From a virus, in the IMG/VR virus record IMGVR_UViG_3300045961_000189, positions 1-40,114 of that record: a DNA stretch of 40,114 bases; one strand, given 5' to 3'. Under the pieces are notes generated by a model that saw only the letters and a list, made by a program, of their open reading frames with translations, searched no databases and had not been told where the DNA came from. The translations under genes and the position numbers were made by a program. Shown in pieces: positions 7,783 through 14,855 of the stretch; the stretch's first letter is position 1; each line of letters opens with the position of its first letter.

Positions 7783-9798
7783 ATGAGATTAGGGGATGTT
7801 GTTTTAAAATTAGGAAGTAGTTCTTCCAGTGCTTCTAGTTCTGTTACAGGCTCTTTGGGATCTGTTCTCCTAAATTTTGTATGTGAGATTGATCTAGATT
7901 ATATTTATGACCTTATAACAACATCCGATGGAAATTATTTAGCGGCTTGTACAGCTGGTTATGCTTATAATGCTTTAGTTAAATTTAACAAAGATAGAAT
8001 AATATGGGCAAAGGCTTTTAGAATTAAACATGAAGGTCCATATGGAGAAGGGGGATTTGTTTCAGAAATAGATGGAGCATATTATATGACCCATAAATAC
8101 TGGACTGATACAGAAACATACAGTTCAGCAATGATTTATAAGATTGATGTAAATGGAAATGAGCTTTGGCATAGAAGTTCTTATAGTTGTTGGGCAGACG
8201 ATTTTCCAAGAGGAATTATTGAATCATTTGATAGTACATCAATAATTTGGTTTTTTAGTTATTATGATGGAGGCGGAGATTTTAGTGGTGGTTATACGCC
8301 TGTATTTTATAAATTAGATAAAGAAACAGGAGATACAATTTGGGTTAAAGGAATTGCAAATGATGGGTATGGAGTTTATATACAATTAATAAAAACAGAT
8401 GATAATAACTATATGGTTGGTCATAGTTTAAGACCAAATTATAATATGGATTGGTTATATAATGGCACTGTTAATTATCAACCTATGTTAATAAAAATGG
8501 ATAGTGATGGAAATAAACTTTGGGCAAAACATTATTATAGAAAAAATCTCCGTATAACAGATATTATAACTTCATTAAAACAAACTGCTGATAGTGGATA
8601 TATCGCTTTAATAGATGCTGTATCTGGTCCAATGTTTGGTCCATATATTTATGATACTCTTGTATTAAAAGTTAATTCTTCTGGTGTTCCTGAATGGTGT
8701 ACTAAAATAGAAGATACAGGAGCACAAGGAAATTATTTTGATGATGTTCCATGTAAAATTCATGTTATGGATGATGGATATGTATTTATATGTTATGATG
8801 CTTCTGGTGGGCAATACAATCTAATAAAATTGAGTCTTACTGGAAGTTTTATTTGGAGAAGAAAAATAGATACTTCTGATTTAGATATGGGAGATATTTT
8901 TGATGCAACAGTTGAAATGAATGATAATGGATTTGTAATACACGGACTAGGAAGTGGAGAATTTGGACAATTAGCTTTAGTTTTATTTCAAACAGATTTT
9001 GATGGAGAACTTCCTGGTTGCCCGTATATATTAGATGGAACATCAACTAATATAGTAGAAGGATATGTTTCAGAAATTGTTTATGAGACAGCTTATATAA
9101 ATATAATAGATGCAACTTATTTATGGACTTTTGAACAACCTACAGCTACAATAGATTTTGATTTAGTATTATCTAATATATGTTCAGGAGTTACTCTTGG
9201 TTGTAGTGAATATTTTAATGGAACAGATGGAAGTTCATTTACATCTGATGTATTATATCATAGTTATAATACAGGTGTTCAACCAACTATTCAATATAAT
9301 AGTTTACAATTTATAGCAGATTCTAGACATGACTATACAACAACATTCTCATATTTAGGAGAATTTGAAGCTTATATTTCTTTTGAAGTTAATAATAGTA
9401 AAACTCCTACTGGAACAGGAAACTGGGTATCTTTTGAAACAGAAGAAGGAGATACTTGGGTTTCTTATACATTTGGTAATACTCATAACCCACCTGAAAC
9501 TGCTTATTATGAAGCAGATGGATGGGATGGGGGAAGTAACTGGTTTTATGATTATGTTCAAACAACAGATGTTTATGGAAAATTAAAAATAAAACGTGAT
9601 GCTAGTAATAATGTATATGTTTCTTATTGGAACGCAGGATCAAATCGTTGGGAATGGAATGGAGATACAAATGGTTTATTAACTGAAAATGTTTCTGGCG
9701 CATATACATTATTGTTTGATTGTTTCCTAACAGATGGAAGTATATTATCTATAAATGAATTTGTTACAATTAGTGGTTGTGGAAACATATCGTCATAA
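7783..9798 (+). CDS. Tail adhesin with PQQ-like beta-propeller and LamG-like C-terminal domain
   Basis: This 671-residue protein begins with a short poly-Ser segment (about 12-21) and then a propeller of repeated blades of the form 'hydrophobic-x-K-x-(D/N)-x-x-G-x-x-x-W', for example KIDVNGNELWH, KLDKETGDTIWVK and KMDSDGNKLWAK. These PQQ/WD-type blades span roughly residues 30-420. The C-terminal part (about 470-665) is beta-rich and resembles a laminin-G/concanavalin-like carbohydrate-binding fold. It follows the RCC1-type adhesin by 13 bp and has AGAGG upstream of ATG 7783. A host-recognition role at the fibre tip is likely; the ligand is unknown. Confidence 0.7.
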   Translation: MRLGDVVLKLGSSSSSASSSVTGSLGSVLLNFVCEIDLDYIYDLITTSDGNYLAACTAGYAYNALVKFNKDRIIWAKAFRIKHEGPYGEGGFVSEIDGAYYMTHKYWTDTETYSSAMIYKIDVNGNELWHRSSYSCWADDFPRGIIESFDSTSIIWFFSYYDGGGDFSGGYTPVFYKLDKETGDTIWVKGIANDGYGVYIQLIKTDDNNYMVGHSLRPNYNMDWLYNGTVNYQPMLIKMDSDGNKLWAKHYYRKNLRITDIITSLKQTADSGYIALIDAVSGPMFGPYIYDTLVLKVNSSGVPEWCTKIEDTGAQGNYFDDVPCKIHVMDDGYVFICYDASGGQYNLIKLSLTGSFIWRRKIDTSDLDMGDIFDATVEMNDNGFVIHGLGSGEFGQLALVLFQTDFDGELPGCPYILDGTSTNIVEGYVSEIVYETAYINIIDATYLWTFEQPTATIDFDLVLSNICSGVTLGCSEYFNGTDGSSFTSDVLYHSYNTGVQPTIQYNSLQFIADSRHDYTTTFSYLGEFEAYISFEVNNSKTPTGTGNWVSFETEEGDTWVSYTFGNTHNPPETAYYEADGWDGGSNWFYDYVQTTDVYGKLKIKRDASNNVYVSYWNAGSNRWEWNGDTNGLLTENVSGAYTLLFDCFLTDGSILSINEFVTISGCGNISS

Positions 9799-9809
9799 GG
9801 AGATTAAAT

Positions 9810-10139
9810 ATGGAACTTATAAATGTTTGTGAAGTAAAAGCTATCATAAGTGGAGTTACATATACAGAAATAGTTGATGATGATATAGACTCCATCAATG
9901 AAGCATTAAAAAATATGGGAATAGAAAATAAAACTAATTCTGATCCTTCATCTGATATAAAATTTTTGAAAAAAATGAGAAAGAAATATAAAGATTTAGA
10001 AGATCTAGAAATTCAAAAATTTTCTCAGGATACTGAAACATCAGACCTCTATATAGTTACAAAATTAGAAGATTACAATGTTAGAAATGTATTAAAAGAT
10101 ATAAGACAAAAAGAAAAAAGAAGTCATAAAAAATTTTAG
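9810..10139 (+). CDS. Hypothetical protein, possible adhesin accessory factor
   Basis: The start is ATG 9810, preceded by AAGGAG at 9797-9802; an earlier in-frame ATG at 9777 lies inside the adhesin gene and has no binding site. The 109-residue protein is charged. Its N-terminal half looks like a small alpha/beta domain and its C-terminal half is a Lys/Glu-rich helix ending in a basic tail. No family is recognised. It is the last gene of the plus-strand operon, directly after two adhesins, a position often held by fibre-assembly chaperones; that role is only a guess here. Confidence 0.7.
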   Translation: MELINVCEVKAIISGVTYTEIVDDDIDSINEALKNMGIENKTNSDPSSDIKFLKKMRKKYKDLEDLEIQKFSQDTETSDLYIVTKLEDYNVRNVLKDIRQKEKRSHKKF

Positions 10140-10202
10140 TTTTAATCCAAACAAAAAAGTTGAAAACTCTGTAAGTCAACAATGAGATGCCATTTTAGAA
10201 AT

Positions 10203-10216
10203 TAAGAACAAAAAAA
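10203..10216 (+). promoter_or_regulatory. GAACAAA leader element upstream of the phosphoesterase gene
   Basis: The 103-bp gap after 10139 is A-rich and contains TAAGAACAAAAAAATAAA, one of six copies in the window of an RGAACAAA motif followed by an AT-rich stretch. It lies about 37 bases before ATG 10243. Nothing else is seen in this gap. Whether the motif is a promoter part, an RNA element or just a common leader sequence is not known. Confidence 0.35.
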
Positions 10217-10242
10217 TAAAACAAAATCATTGGAGGGATTGA

Positions 10243-11454
10243 ATGATTCTATATCCAGGTCTCAAAGAATTTACGAAAGAACAGATTTTGAAAGGGCTTG
10301 AGTCAAGAAAAATTTATGACTTAGCACAAAGAATGTATGGGTATGAAAGCAATATTAGAGCTTTTTACAAGTATATAGCAAAGATAAAAAAGACATTGAC
10401 ACATTCTGAGTTAGAAGCATATGGAGAAGACGAACAAAGTATAGAAGAAAAGTTCATTACTATTCTTGAAAAAAGAAAGACTGTAAGAGGTGATGATCTT
10501 TGTGAAGAGTTGGGAGTTTCTCCATCAGAAATATATGATTTGATTAAAGATTTTAGAAGTAAAGGTTATGAAATTATCATGGATGAAAAGCGTGTTATGC
10601 TAAGCCATGAAGTTCCATCTCAAGGAAAAGTATTTGACTCTTCATTGGAAACAACTGAGATTGTTTTTGGTATTGCTTCTGATTTACATTTCGGTTCAAG
10701 ATCCTGTCAGATTACAGCTCTTAATGAATTTGCTTTACTATGCGAGAAGAAAGGTGCCAGATATATTTTTACACCTGGTGATGTTCTAACAGGCTATAAT
10801 GTTTATAAAGGACATCAGTTTGAAGTATATGCACTATCGGCAGAAGAGCAAGAACAATCAGCTATTATTAATCTTCCAAAAGGTCGTTTTGAATGGTATA
10901 TGATGGGAGGTAATCACGACTATTCTTTTATTAAAAGTGGTGGGCATAATCCTATATTAGCTATTGAAGCACAACGCCCTGATGTTCATTATGTTGGTTT
11001 TGATGAAGTTGATATTCCTATTCTTCCTGGTGTTGATATGAAGCTGTGGCATCCATCAGGTGGTGTTCCATATTCTCTATCTTATCGTATGCAAAAGGCT
11101 GTAGAACAAATTGCTTATTCTGAATTAGCTAAAATTTGTTGGAATAAAAAAGAGAAGCCAACTCTTCGTTTTCTATTGTGTGGTCACCTTCATGTTCAAG
11201 TACAAGCAATGTTTGGTGGAATTTTTGCAGCTCAATGTGGAACATTTGAAGGTCAAACAAATTATCTTACAAGAAAAGGTTTGAGCCCTCATGTTGGTGG
11301 ATATATTGTTAAAGCAGATATTAGAAAAAAGGATGGAATTATTTTAAACTTTGAAGCTAAGTATTATATGTTCCCTGATGAAATTAAAGATGATTGGAAA
11401 AACTACAACCATACACTTCCAGAAACCAAAAAAATGAAACCTTTATTCTCATAA
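10243..11454 (+). CDS. Metallophosphoesterase with N-terminal winged-helix-like domain
   Basis: This 403-residue protein starts at ATG 10243 with GGAGGG upstream. The C-terminal two thirds is a calcineurin-like phosphoesterase with all the metal motifs: Asp147-x-His149 (SDLHFG), Asp180 (PGD), Asn224-His225-Asp226 (GGNHDY), His270 (LWHPSGG) and His315-x-His317 (CGHLH). The N-terminal part includes a predicted winged helix (about 68-120; DLCEELGVSPSEIYDLI fits the recognition region), as seen in phosphoesterases that act on DNA. A nuclease or phosphatase acting on nucleic acid is likely, but the substrate is not known. It stands alone, with a leader of 103 bp and a strong terminator after it. 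Confidence 0.9.
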   Translation: MILYPGLKEFTKEQILKGLESRKIYDLAQRMYGYESNIRAFYKYIAKIKKTLTHSELEAYGEDEQSIEEKFITILEKRKTVRGDDLCEELGVSPSEIYDLIKDFRSKGYEIIMDEKRVMLSHEVPSQGKVFDSSLETTEIVFGIASDLHFGSRSCQITALNEFALLCEKKGARYIFTPGDVLTGYNVYKGHQFEVYALSAEEQEQSAIINLPKGRFEWYMMGGNHDYSFIKSGGHNPILAIEAQRPDVHYVGFDEVDIPILPGVDMKLWHPSGGVPYSLSYRMQKAVEQIAYSELAKICWNKKEKPTLRFLLCGHLHVQVQAMFGGIFAAQCGTFEGQTNYLTRKGLSPHVGGYIVKADIRKKDGIILNFEAKYYMFPDEIKDDWKNYNHTLPETKKMKPLFS

Positions 11455-11460
11455 CTTCTT

Positions 11461-11495
11461 GGGGAAAGGATAGACCCTCAATCTATCCTTTCCCC
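11461..11495. terminator. Bidirectional rho-independent terminator
   Basis: A perfect 14-bp inverted repeat (GGGGAAAGGATAGA and its complement) encloses a 7-base loop, with TTTCG following on the plus side. It lies between the convergent phosphoesterase gene and the minus-strand gene at 11502, so it can stop transcription from both sides. Confidence 0.85.
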
Positions 11496-11501
11496 TTTCG
11501 T

Positions 11502-11759
11502 TCAGATGTTCAAAGGGTATTTCTTTTCATGAACCTTCGGTTTCATGATCCTTTTTCCGATGCAGTAGAAGAGCCACCCCAATGCGGAGAATACGAACAA
11601 CTTGAAGCTGTAGATCAAGATGAGTGCGAGAATGAATATCCCGGCGACTAGCATCATCGCTTTGTGGGAATTCGGATGCTGATTGAACCAATTCACACCC
11701 TTCTCAATTCTTTCCGATGTTTCGTTGATCGTGACTGCCATTTTCTTTTTTTCTTTCAT
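11502..11759 (-). CDS. Small membrane protein
   Basis: This 85-residue protein starts at ATG 11759, with GGGGAGGG about 5 bases upstream. A polar N-terminal part is followed by two adjacent hydrophobic segments (about 34-52 and 53-68) and a basic tail. No family is recognised. It is the last gene of a minus-strand group (12389 to 11502) that has visibly higher GC than the tail genes. The group is probably accessory or early-expressed, with a role in the host membrane; this is inference. Confidence 0.75.
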   Translation of the reverse strand: MKEKKKMAVTINETSERIEKGVNWFNQHPNSHKAMMLVAGIFILALILIYSFKLFVFSALGWLFYCIGKRIMKPKVHEKKYPLNI

Positions 11760-11770
11760 ACGACCCTCCC

Positions 11771-12097
11771 CTAGTTTCTGGTTAGAATAACGATAGCTAA
11801 TCCAACTAGAGCCATTACTGCAACGACGATGGTTGTGATGTTGATGGGATTTCTCTTTCCGGGTGCGTCATCTACTTCATAGGTCCTCGCCCCATGAATG
11901 TAGGCCCAAGCCTTATCGACTCGGGTTTTGAATGCTGCGAAGTGAATCATTTCCTGTGCTGCTTCGCTGCTTCCCTTTTCGGTTTTAACGTATTTCAGAA
12001 ATTCCTCTTTCCGATCAGCGACAGGAATACCTTTGATTATTTCAAACTTTCCAAAACTTCCGGATCCGACGACTACACCATCCTCTTCAATAAGCAT
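11771..12097 (-). CDS. Small C-terminally anchored membrane protein
   Basis: The protein has 108 residues, with ATG at 12097 and GGAGGG about 5 bases upstream. The soluble N-terminal part (about 1-80) is followed by one C-terminal transmembrane segment (about 86-105) and a very short tail, the layout of a tail-anchored protein facing the cytoplasm. No family is recognised. It overlaps the upstream zinc-ribbon gene by 11 bp and is followed after 11 bp by another membrane protein, so the three are one operon. Confidence 0.75.
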   Translation of the reverse strand: MLIEEDGVVVGSGSFGKFEIIKGIPVADRKEEFLKYVKTEKGSSEAAQEMIHFAAFKTRVDKAWAYIHGARTYEVDDAPGKRNPINITTIVVAVMALVGLAIVILTRN

Positions 12098-12389
12098 GTT
12101 GACCCTCCTGCAAAGGATTAATAAAACCCATCATGATCTTCCAGTCGTACAAGTCTGCTTTACACCTGTTACATTTCCAACCTCCGCCAGGTTTGTCAGA
12201 CTTCTGACAAAGATTGGAGTCTATCGGTTCACCGCAACGCCAACAGACCGAATCGTAATGAAAGGTCATTGGTTCGGGGTCATCACAATACATACATGCC
12301 CATATTGTGATTCCACCCCCACAATCTTCAACTAGAAACATACTACACTTACAATCTGGGCATAATGGATCTTGCTCATGTTCACTCAT
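12087..12389 (-). CDS. Small zinc-ribbon protein
   Basis: This 100-residue protein starts at ATG 12389 with AGGAGG 7 bases upstream. It has four CxxC knuckles: Cys10-Cys13, Cys32-Cys35, Cys49-Cys52 and Cys73-Cys76, plus Cys15 and Cys61. These could form two zinc ribbons in series. Such phage proteins often bind nucleic acid or host proteins, but no target can be read here. It is the first gene of the 12389-11502 operon; a tRNA gene on the same strand lies about 24 bp upstream. Confidence 0.8.
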   Translation of the reverse strand: MSEHEQDPLCPDCKCSMFLVEDCGGGITIWACMYCDDPEPMTFHYDSVCWRCGEPIDSNLCQKSDKPGGGWKCNRCKADLYDWKIMMGFINPLQEGQHAY

Positions 12390-12412
12390 GTAACTGCCTC
12401 CTGTAAATTAAA

Positions 12413-12496
12413 TGGTGGGGAGTGGTGGAGTTGAACCACTCGCATCCGCCGATCATTATGCAACGAGTTTACAGCCCGCCGACCGGAACACTCCCC
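12413..12496 (-). tRNA. tRNA-Tyr (GTA) with shortened D arm
   Basis: On the minus strand a 7-bp acceptor stem (GGGGAGT with ACTCCCC) pairs perfectly and is followed by a discriminator A and an encoded CCA (12415-12413). The anticodon loop is CTGTAAA (12474-12468), anticodon GTA, on a 5-bp stem with two G-T pairs. A long variable arm (12462-12441, stem GCAT/ATGC) fits class II tRNA-Tyr. The T arm has loop TTCAACT and a stem with one A-C mismatch. Only 10 bases lie between acceptor and anticodon stems, so the D arm is at most 2 bp with a 4-base loop. It may be functional, minimal or decayed. Confidence 0.7.
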
Positions 12497-12519
12497 AAAT
12501 TAAGCAAGTTCAAATCTCA

Positions 12520-12538
12520 TCAATAATTAATATATATA
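12520..12538. promoter_or_regulatory. 19-bp AT-rich divergent-junction element, copy A
   Basis: TCAATAATTAATATATATA lies between the minus-strand tRNA/zinc-ribbon group and the plus-strand gene at 12637. It is identical to copy B (13970-13988) and matches copy C (19295-19313) at 17 of 19 bases. The resemblance to T4-type late promoters (TATAAATA) and its place at a divergent junction suggest a phage promoter, perhaps two-way. It is followed by GGAACAAAC at 12542. The rest of the 12497-12636 interval holds nothing else recognisable apart from the binding site AAGGAGAA before 12637. Confidence 0.6.
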
Positions 12539-12636
12539 ATTGGAACAAACAAAATGAATACATTTCTATGTATTCTAATCCAACAGACTTTAAGAAATTA
12601 CAAGGATTTAGTCTGTATCCTTGAAGGAGAAGAGCC

Positions 12637-13455
12637 ATGACTTACAAAGATCAATTCGTTGCAGAAGTAAAAGTAAATGGTAAGATTTTAAGAGTTAGAA
12701 ACGATGAAGTTTTCCTTCCTTTTGGTAGCGAATACACCTTGCTACTAAAAAATCTAAATTCCAAAAGAGCCTCTGTTAAAGTATCTATTGATGGGTCCGA
12801 TGTTCTGGATGGTCATTCCGTAGTAGTTGGTCCTAACCAAACTGTAGAATTAGAAGGTTTTCTTAGGGGAAATGCTGCGAAAAATCGCTTTCGATTTATT
12901 AATAAATCCAGAGAGATACAGGAACATAGAGGTGACAAAATCGAAGACGGACTTATCAGAATAGAATTTGCGTTTGAAGAAAACAATCCTCTATTCGATA
13001 TTACACATCATCACTATTATTACCATCATGATTATAACCCATTTGGACCTGTATATAGAGGAAGTGATTTTACATTTGGTTCTTATAATGTTGGTTCATC
13101 TGGAGCTAGAGGATTATCTGGTGATATTTCTACTGCATCTGTAGGAAGTGCAACTAGTAAAGGAATTGGAGAAGTAAATGCTTTCTATTCTTCTGTTCAA
13201 GAAAATTCAGCTCCTTTAGCAGATGAAGGTATTACTGTAAAAGGTTCTGAAATAAATCAATCATTTACATATACTTCAATGGGTAGATTAACAGAATCTA
13301 GTGTTATTGTTATCAAGTTAAGAGGTGATACACAAACAGGTACTCAAGTAACTGTTCCTTTAACAGTAGAAAGAAAACTTGAGTGTAAAACCTGTGGAAG
13401 AAAATCATCATCAAATTCTAAATTTTGTTCAAACTGTGGGACATTTTTAGAATAA
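12637..13455 (+). CDS. Hypothetical protein with C-terminal zinc ribbon
   Basis: This 272-residue protein has AAGGAGAA upstream of ATG 12637. The N-terminal half (about 1-120) looks like a beta-sandwich domain, and the phrase GLIRIEFAF closes it. A His/Tyr-rich segment follows (about 121-134), then a Gly/Ser-rich region, a second beta-rich stretch, and a C-terminal zinc ribbon with Cys250, Cys253, Cys264 and Cys267. It stands alone on the plus strand between two minus-strand groups, with its own upstream AT element and a hairpin terminator after it. A virion-surface or DNA-independent structural role is possible; no family is recognised. Confidence 0.75.
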   Translation: MTYKDQFVAEVKVNGKILRVRNDEVFLPFGSEYTLLLKNLNSKRASVKVSIDGSDVLDGHSVVVGPNQTVELEGFLRGNAAKNRFRFINKSREIQEHRGDKIEDGLIRIEFAFEENNPLFDITHHHYYYHHDYNPFGPVYRGSDFTFGSYNVGSSGARGLSGDISTASVGSATSKGIGEVNAFYSSVQENSAPLADEGITVKGSEINQSFTYTSMGRLTESSVIVIKLRGDTQTGTQVTVPLTVERKLECKTCGRKSSSNSKFCSNCGTFLE

Positions 13456-13475
13456 AAAGAAGTAGTTAGAATCTG

Positions 13476-13514
13476 GATGGGATCGTATGCCTCAACATAC
13501 GATCCCATCTTTTT
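13476..13514 (+). terminator. Rho-independent terminator
   Basis: A perfect 14-bp stem (GATGGGATCGTATG and complement, 13476-13489 with 13496-13509) encloses a 6-base loop and is followed by five T. It ends the 12637-13455 transcript. The convergent small minus-strand gene stops at 13513, inside the T tract. Confidence 0.9.
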
Positions 13515-13689
13515 ACGCCGGGTAAGGAGAAGCTGCCGGAAGTGGAGGTAGGTCTCTTGCACAAACTTTCTCTTTGCAAGTCTCGCAGATAGAGTGTGAA
13601 ATCAATAGGGTACCTGGGGTCACATCCGCTTCTTTATCTTTGATATGACACCCACACCAAGCACAAACAACTTGCATGACAACCTTCAT
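13513..13689 (-). CDS. Very small zinc-finger protein (58 residues)
   Basis: This short gene is supported by a clear ribosome binding site (GGAGAG, 5 bases upstream of the ATG at 13689-13687) and by overlap of its ATG with the TGA of the upstream gene (ATGA coupling). The product has Cys9-x2-Cys12, Cys14, and Cys35-x2-Cys38 in the pattern CAWCGCHI ... SHSICETC. This resembles the short Zn motif 'CxWC ... (S/T)HGICxxC' seen in many bacterial regulators. The C-terminus is Pro/Ala-rich. The likely role is zinc binding; its target is unknown. GC is clearly higher than in the tail genes. Confidence 0.75.
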   Translation of the reverse strand: MKVVMQVVCAWCGCHIKDKEADVTPGTLLISHSICETCKEKVCARDLPPLPAASPYPA

Positions 13690-13931
13690 TGTTTCTCTCC
13701 TATTTTACTGTAGTTAGTTGGGAACAACGGTCGAGGGTTTTTATCAGTTGACCTCCAAAGAACCATACCAAAAACCCTTTGCCCTTTAAGACCACGCTCA
13801 TGTTCATCTGAAACTATTAGGAATTCATCAATTCCTTTTATTTCTTCTGCTTCTTCGACGGCATCCTGAACTCCAGGATACCCTTTGATCAAACTCATTT
13901 CTCCCTTTAATTTTCCATAAAGATATACCAT
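13686..13931 (-). CDS. Small hypothetical protein
   Basis: The start is ATG 13931 with GGAGG 6 bases upstream; the TTG at 13943 in the same frame overlaps that site and is rejected. The 81-residue product is soluble, with an acidic helix (about 25-38) and a basic C-terminus. No family is recognised. Its TGA overlaps the ATG of the 58-residue zinc-finger gene, so the two are translationally coupled. It is the first gene of a two-gene minus-strand unit that starts at a divergent junction carrying copy B of the AT element. Confidence 0.7.
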   Translation of the reverse strand: MVYLYGKLKGEMSLIKGYPGVQDAVEEAEEIKGIDEFLIVSDEHERGLKGQRVFGMVLWRSTDKNPRPLFPTNYSKIGEKQ

Positions 13932-13969
13932 ATCATCCTCCAATAAATAGGTTAAAGGATTCTATTATT

Positions 13970-13988
13970 TCAATAATTAATATATATA
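13970..13988. promoter_or_regulatory. 19-bp AT-rich divergent-junction element, copy B
   Basis: This copy is identical to copy A at all 19 bases. It lies 39 bp from the minus-strand start at 13931 and 82 bp before ATG 14070. GAGAACAAAATA follows at 14017-14028. It is probably a promoter for the plus-strand gene, and perhaps also for the minus-strand unit. Confidence 0.6.
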
Positions 13989-14069
13989 GCAAAAATTGCT
14001 AACTTGTAGTCTTTTTGAGAACAAAATAGAAAATAGGATCTTCCATCTGAGGTATAAGGGATTAAAACT

Positions 14070-14765
14070 ATGGAGAATAAAAAAGAAACATTACAGTTCC
14101 AAATTAAAGATTATTATGGAGACAGTTGCTTATCTGACTCTTTTAGTAGAAAAAGAAAAGTCGATAGAAAACCCCAAGGGGAAGTTCATATATTTGAAGT
14201 AACAGATCAAGGGCAGAAAAAACTATTACATAAAAGCAATTTAGTTGTTTATTTGGGTAGAGAAGTTTTAGCTCAAAGTTTCTTACGAGCTGCAAATGGA
14301 TTAGGTGGAACAGATTACAAGGATGAGTTTCTAACTTGGTTTGGTCTAGGAAGTGGTGGTGTTCTTCCTGCTGATCCTCTCAACCCAATCCCACCAAACA
14401 ATCAAAATACAGAATTAGATACAAATGTTATGATCAATGCTGCTGATGCTTCCTGCGCTGACTACCACATCACCGGGGTAGATGCTGATTATCCAGTTAC
14501 AGGGTTCTATAAGCATCCATTTGATCAAGTAGATTACGAAACTGATCCAGATAACGATGATAGTTATATTATTGCAAAGATTACAATTTCTATTGGAGTT
14601 GACGACGCAAACGGAAATCAGATAAGTGAGGCGGGTCTATTCACAGCTTCTTCTAGAGATGGAGCATGGGCAGGACCATTCCATTTATTTTCAAGAGTTA
14701 CTTTCCCAACGATTGTTAAAACAGTAGATAGACGATTAGTATTTATTTGGTATTTGTATTTCTAA
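14070..14765 (+). CDS. Phage virion structural protein, unknown class
   Basis: This 231-residue protein begins at ATG 14070 with AAGGGA about 8 bases upstream. The N-terminus is charged. The body has several stretches typical of a conserved large-phage structural protein: a NLVVYLGREVLAQ helix, a WFGLGSGG turn, an ISEAGLF strand-turn, and a C-terminal FSRVTFPTIVKT segment ending in the hydrophobic WYLYF. The length, the absence of membrane segments and the place directly upstream of the tail sheath gene suggest a tail or baseplate component. The exact part cannot be named. Confidence 0.7.
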   Translation: MENKKETLQFQIKDYYGDSCLSDSFSRKRKVDRKPQGEVHIFEVTDQGQKKLLHKSNLVVYLGREVLAQSFLRAANGLGGTDYKDEFLTWFGLGSGGVLPADPLNPIPPNNQNTELDTNVMINAADASCADYHITGVDADYPVTGFYKHPFDQVDYETDPDNDDSYIIAKITISIGVDDANGNQISEAGLFTASSRDGAWAGPFHLFSRVTFPTIVKTVDRRLVFIWYLYF

Positions 14766-14855
14766 AGGAATTTTATTTTAGACCTGGTGAGAAAGGACTC
14801 TGTATCTTAGAGATTAATTTATTAGAGAATATAATTTTATTCGGAGGAAACTACC

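Noticed and set aside
12033-12335. Plus-strand ORFs opposite the zinc-ribbon and membrane protein genes (11394-12335)
   Set aside because: They are mirror frames of minus-strand genes that have strong binding sites and recognisable features.
12412-12624. Plus-strand ORF of 70 codons over the tRNA
   Set aside because: Its first part is the complement of tRNA-Tyr, it has no ribosome binding site, and it runs through the AT element.
13344-13562. Minus-strand ORF of 72 codons across the terminator
   Set aside because: It spans the hairpin terminator and overlaps both the zinc-ribbon gene end and the 58-residue gene; no binding site.
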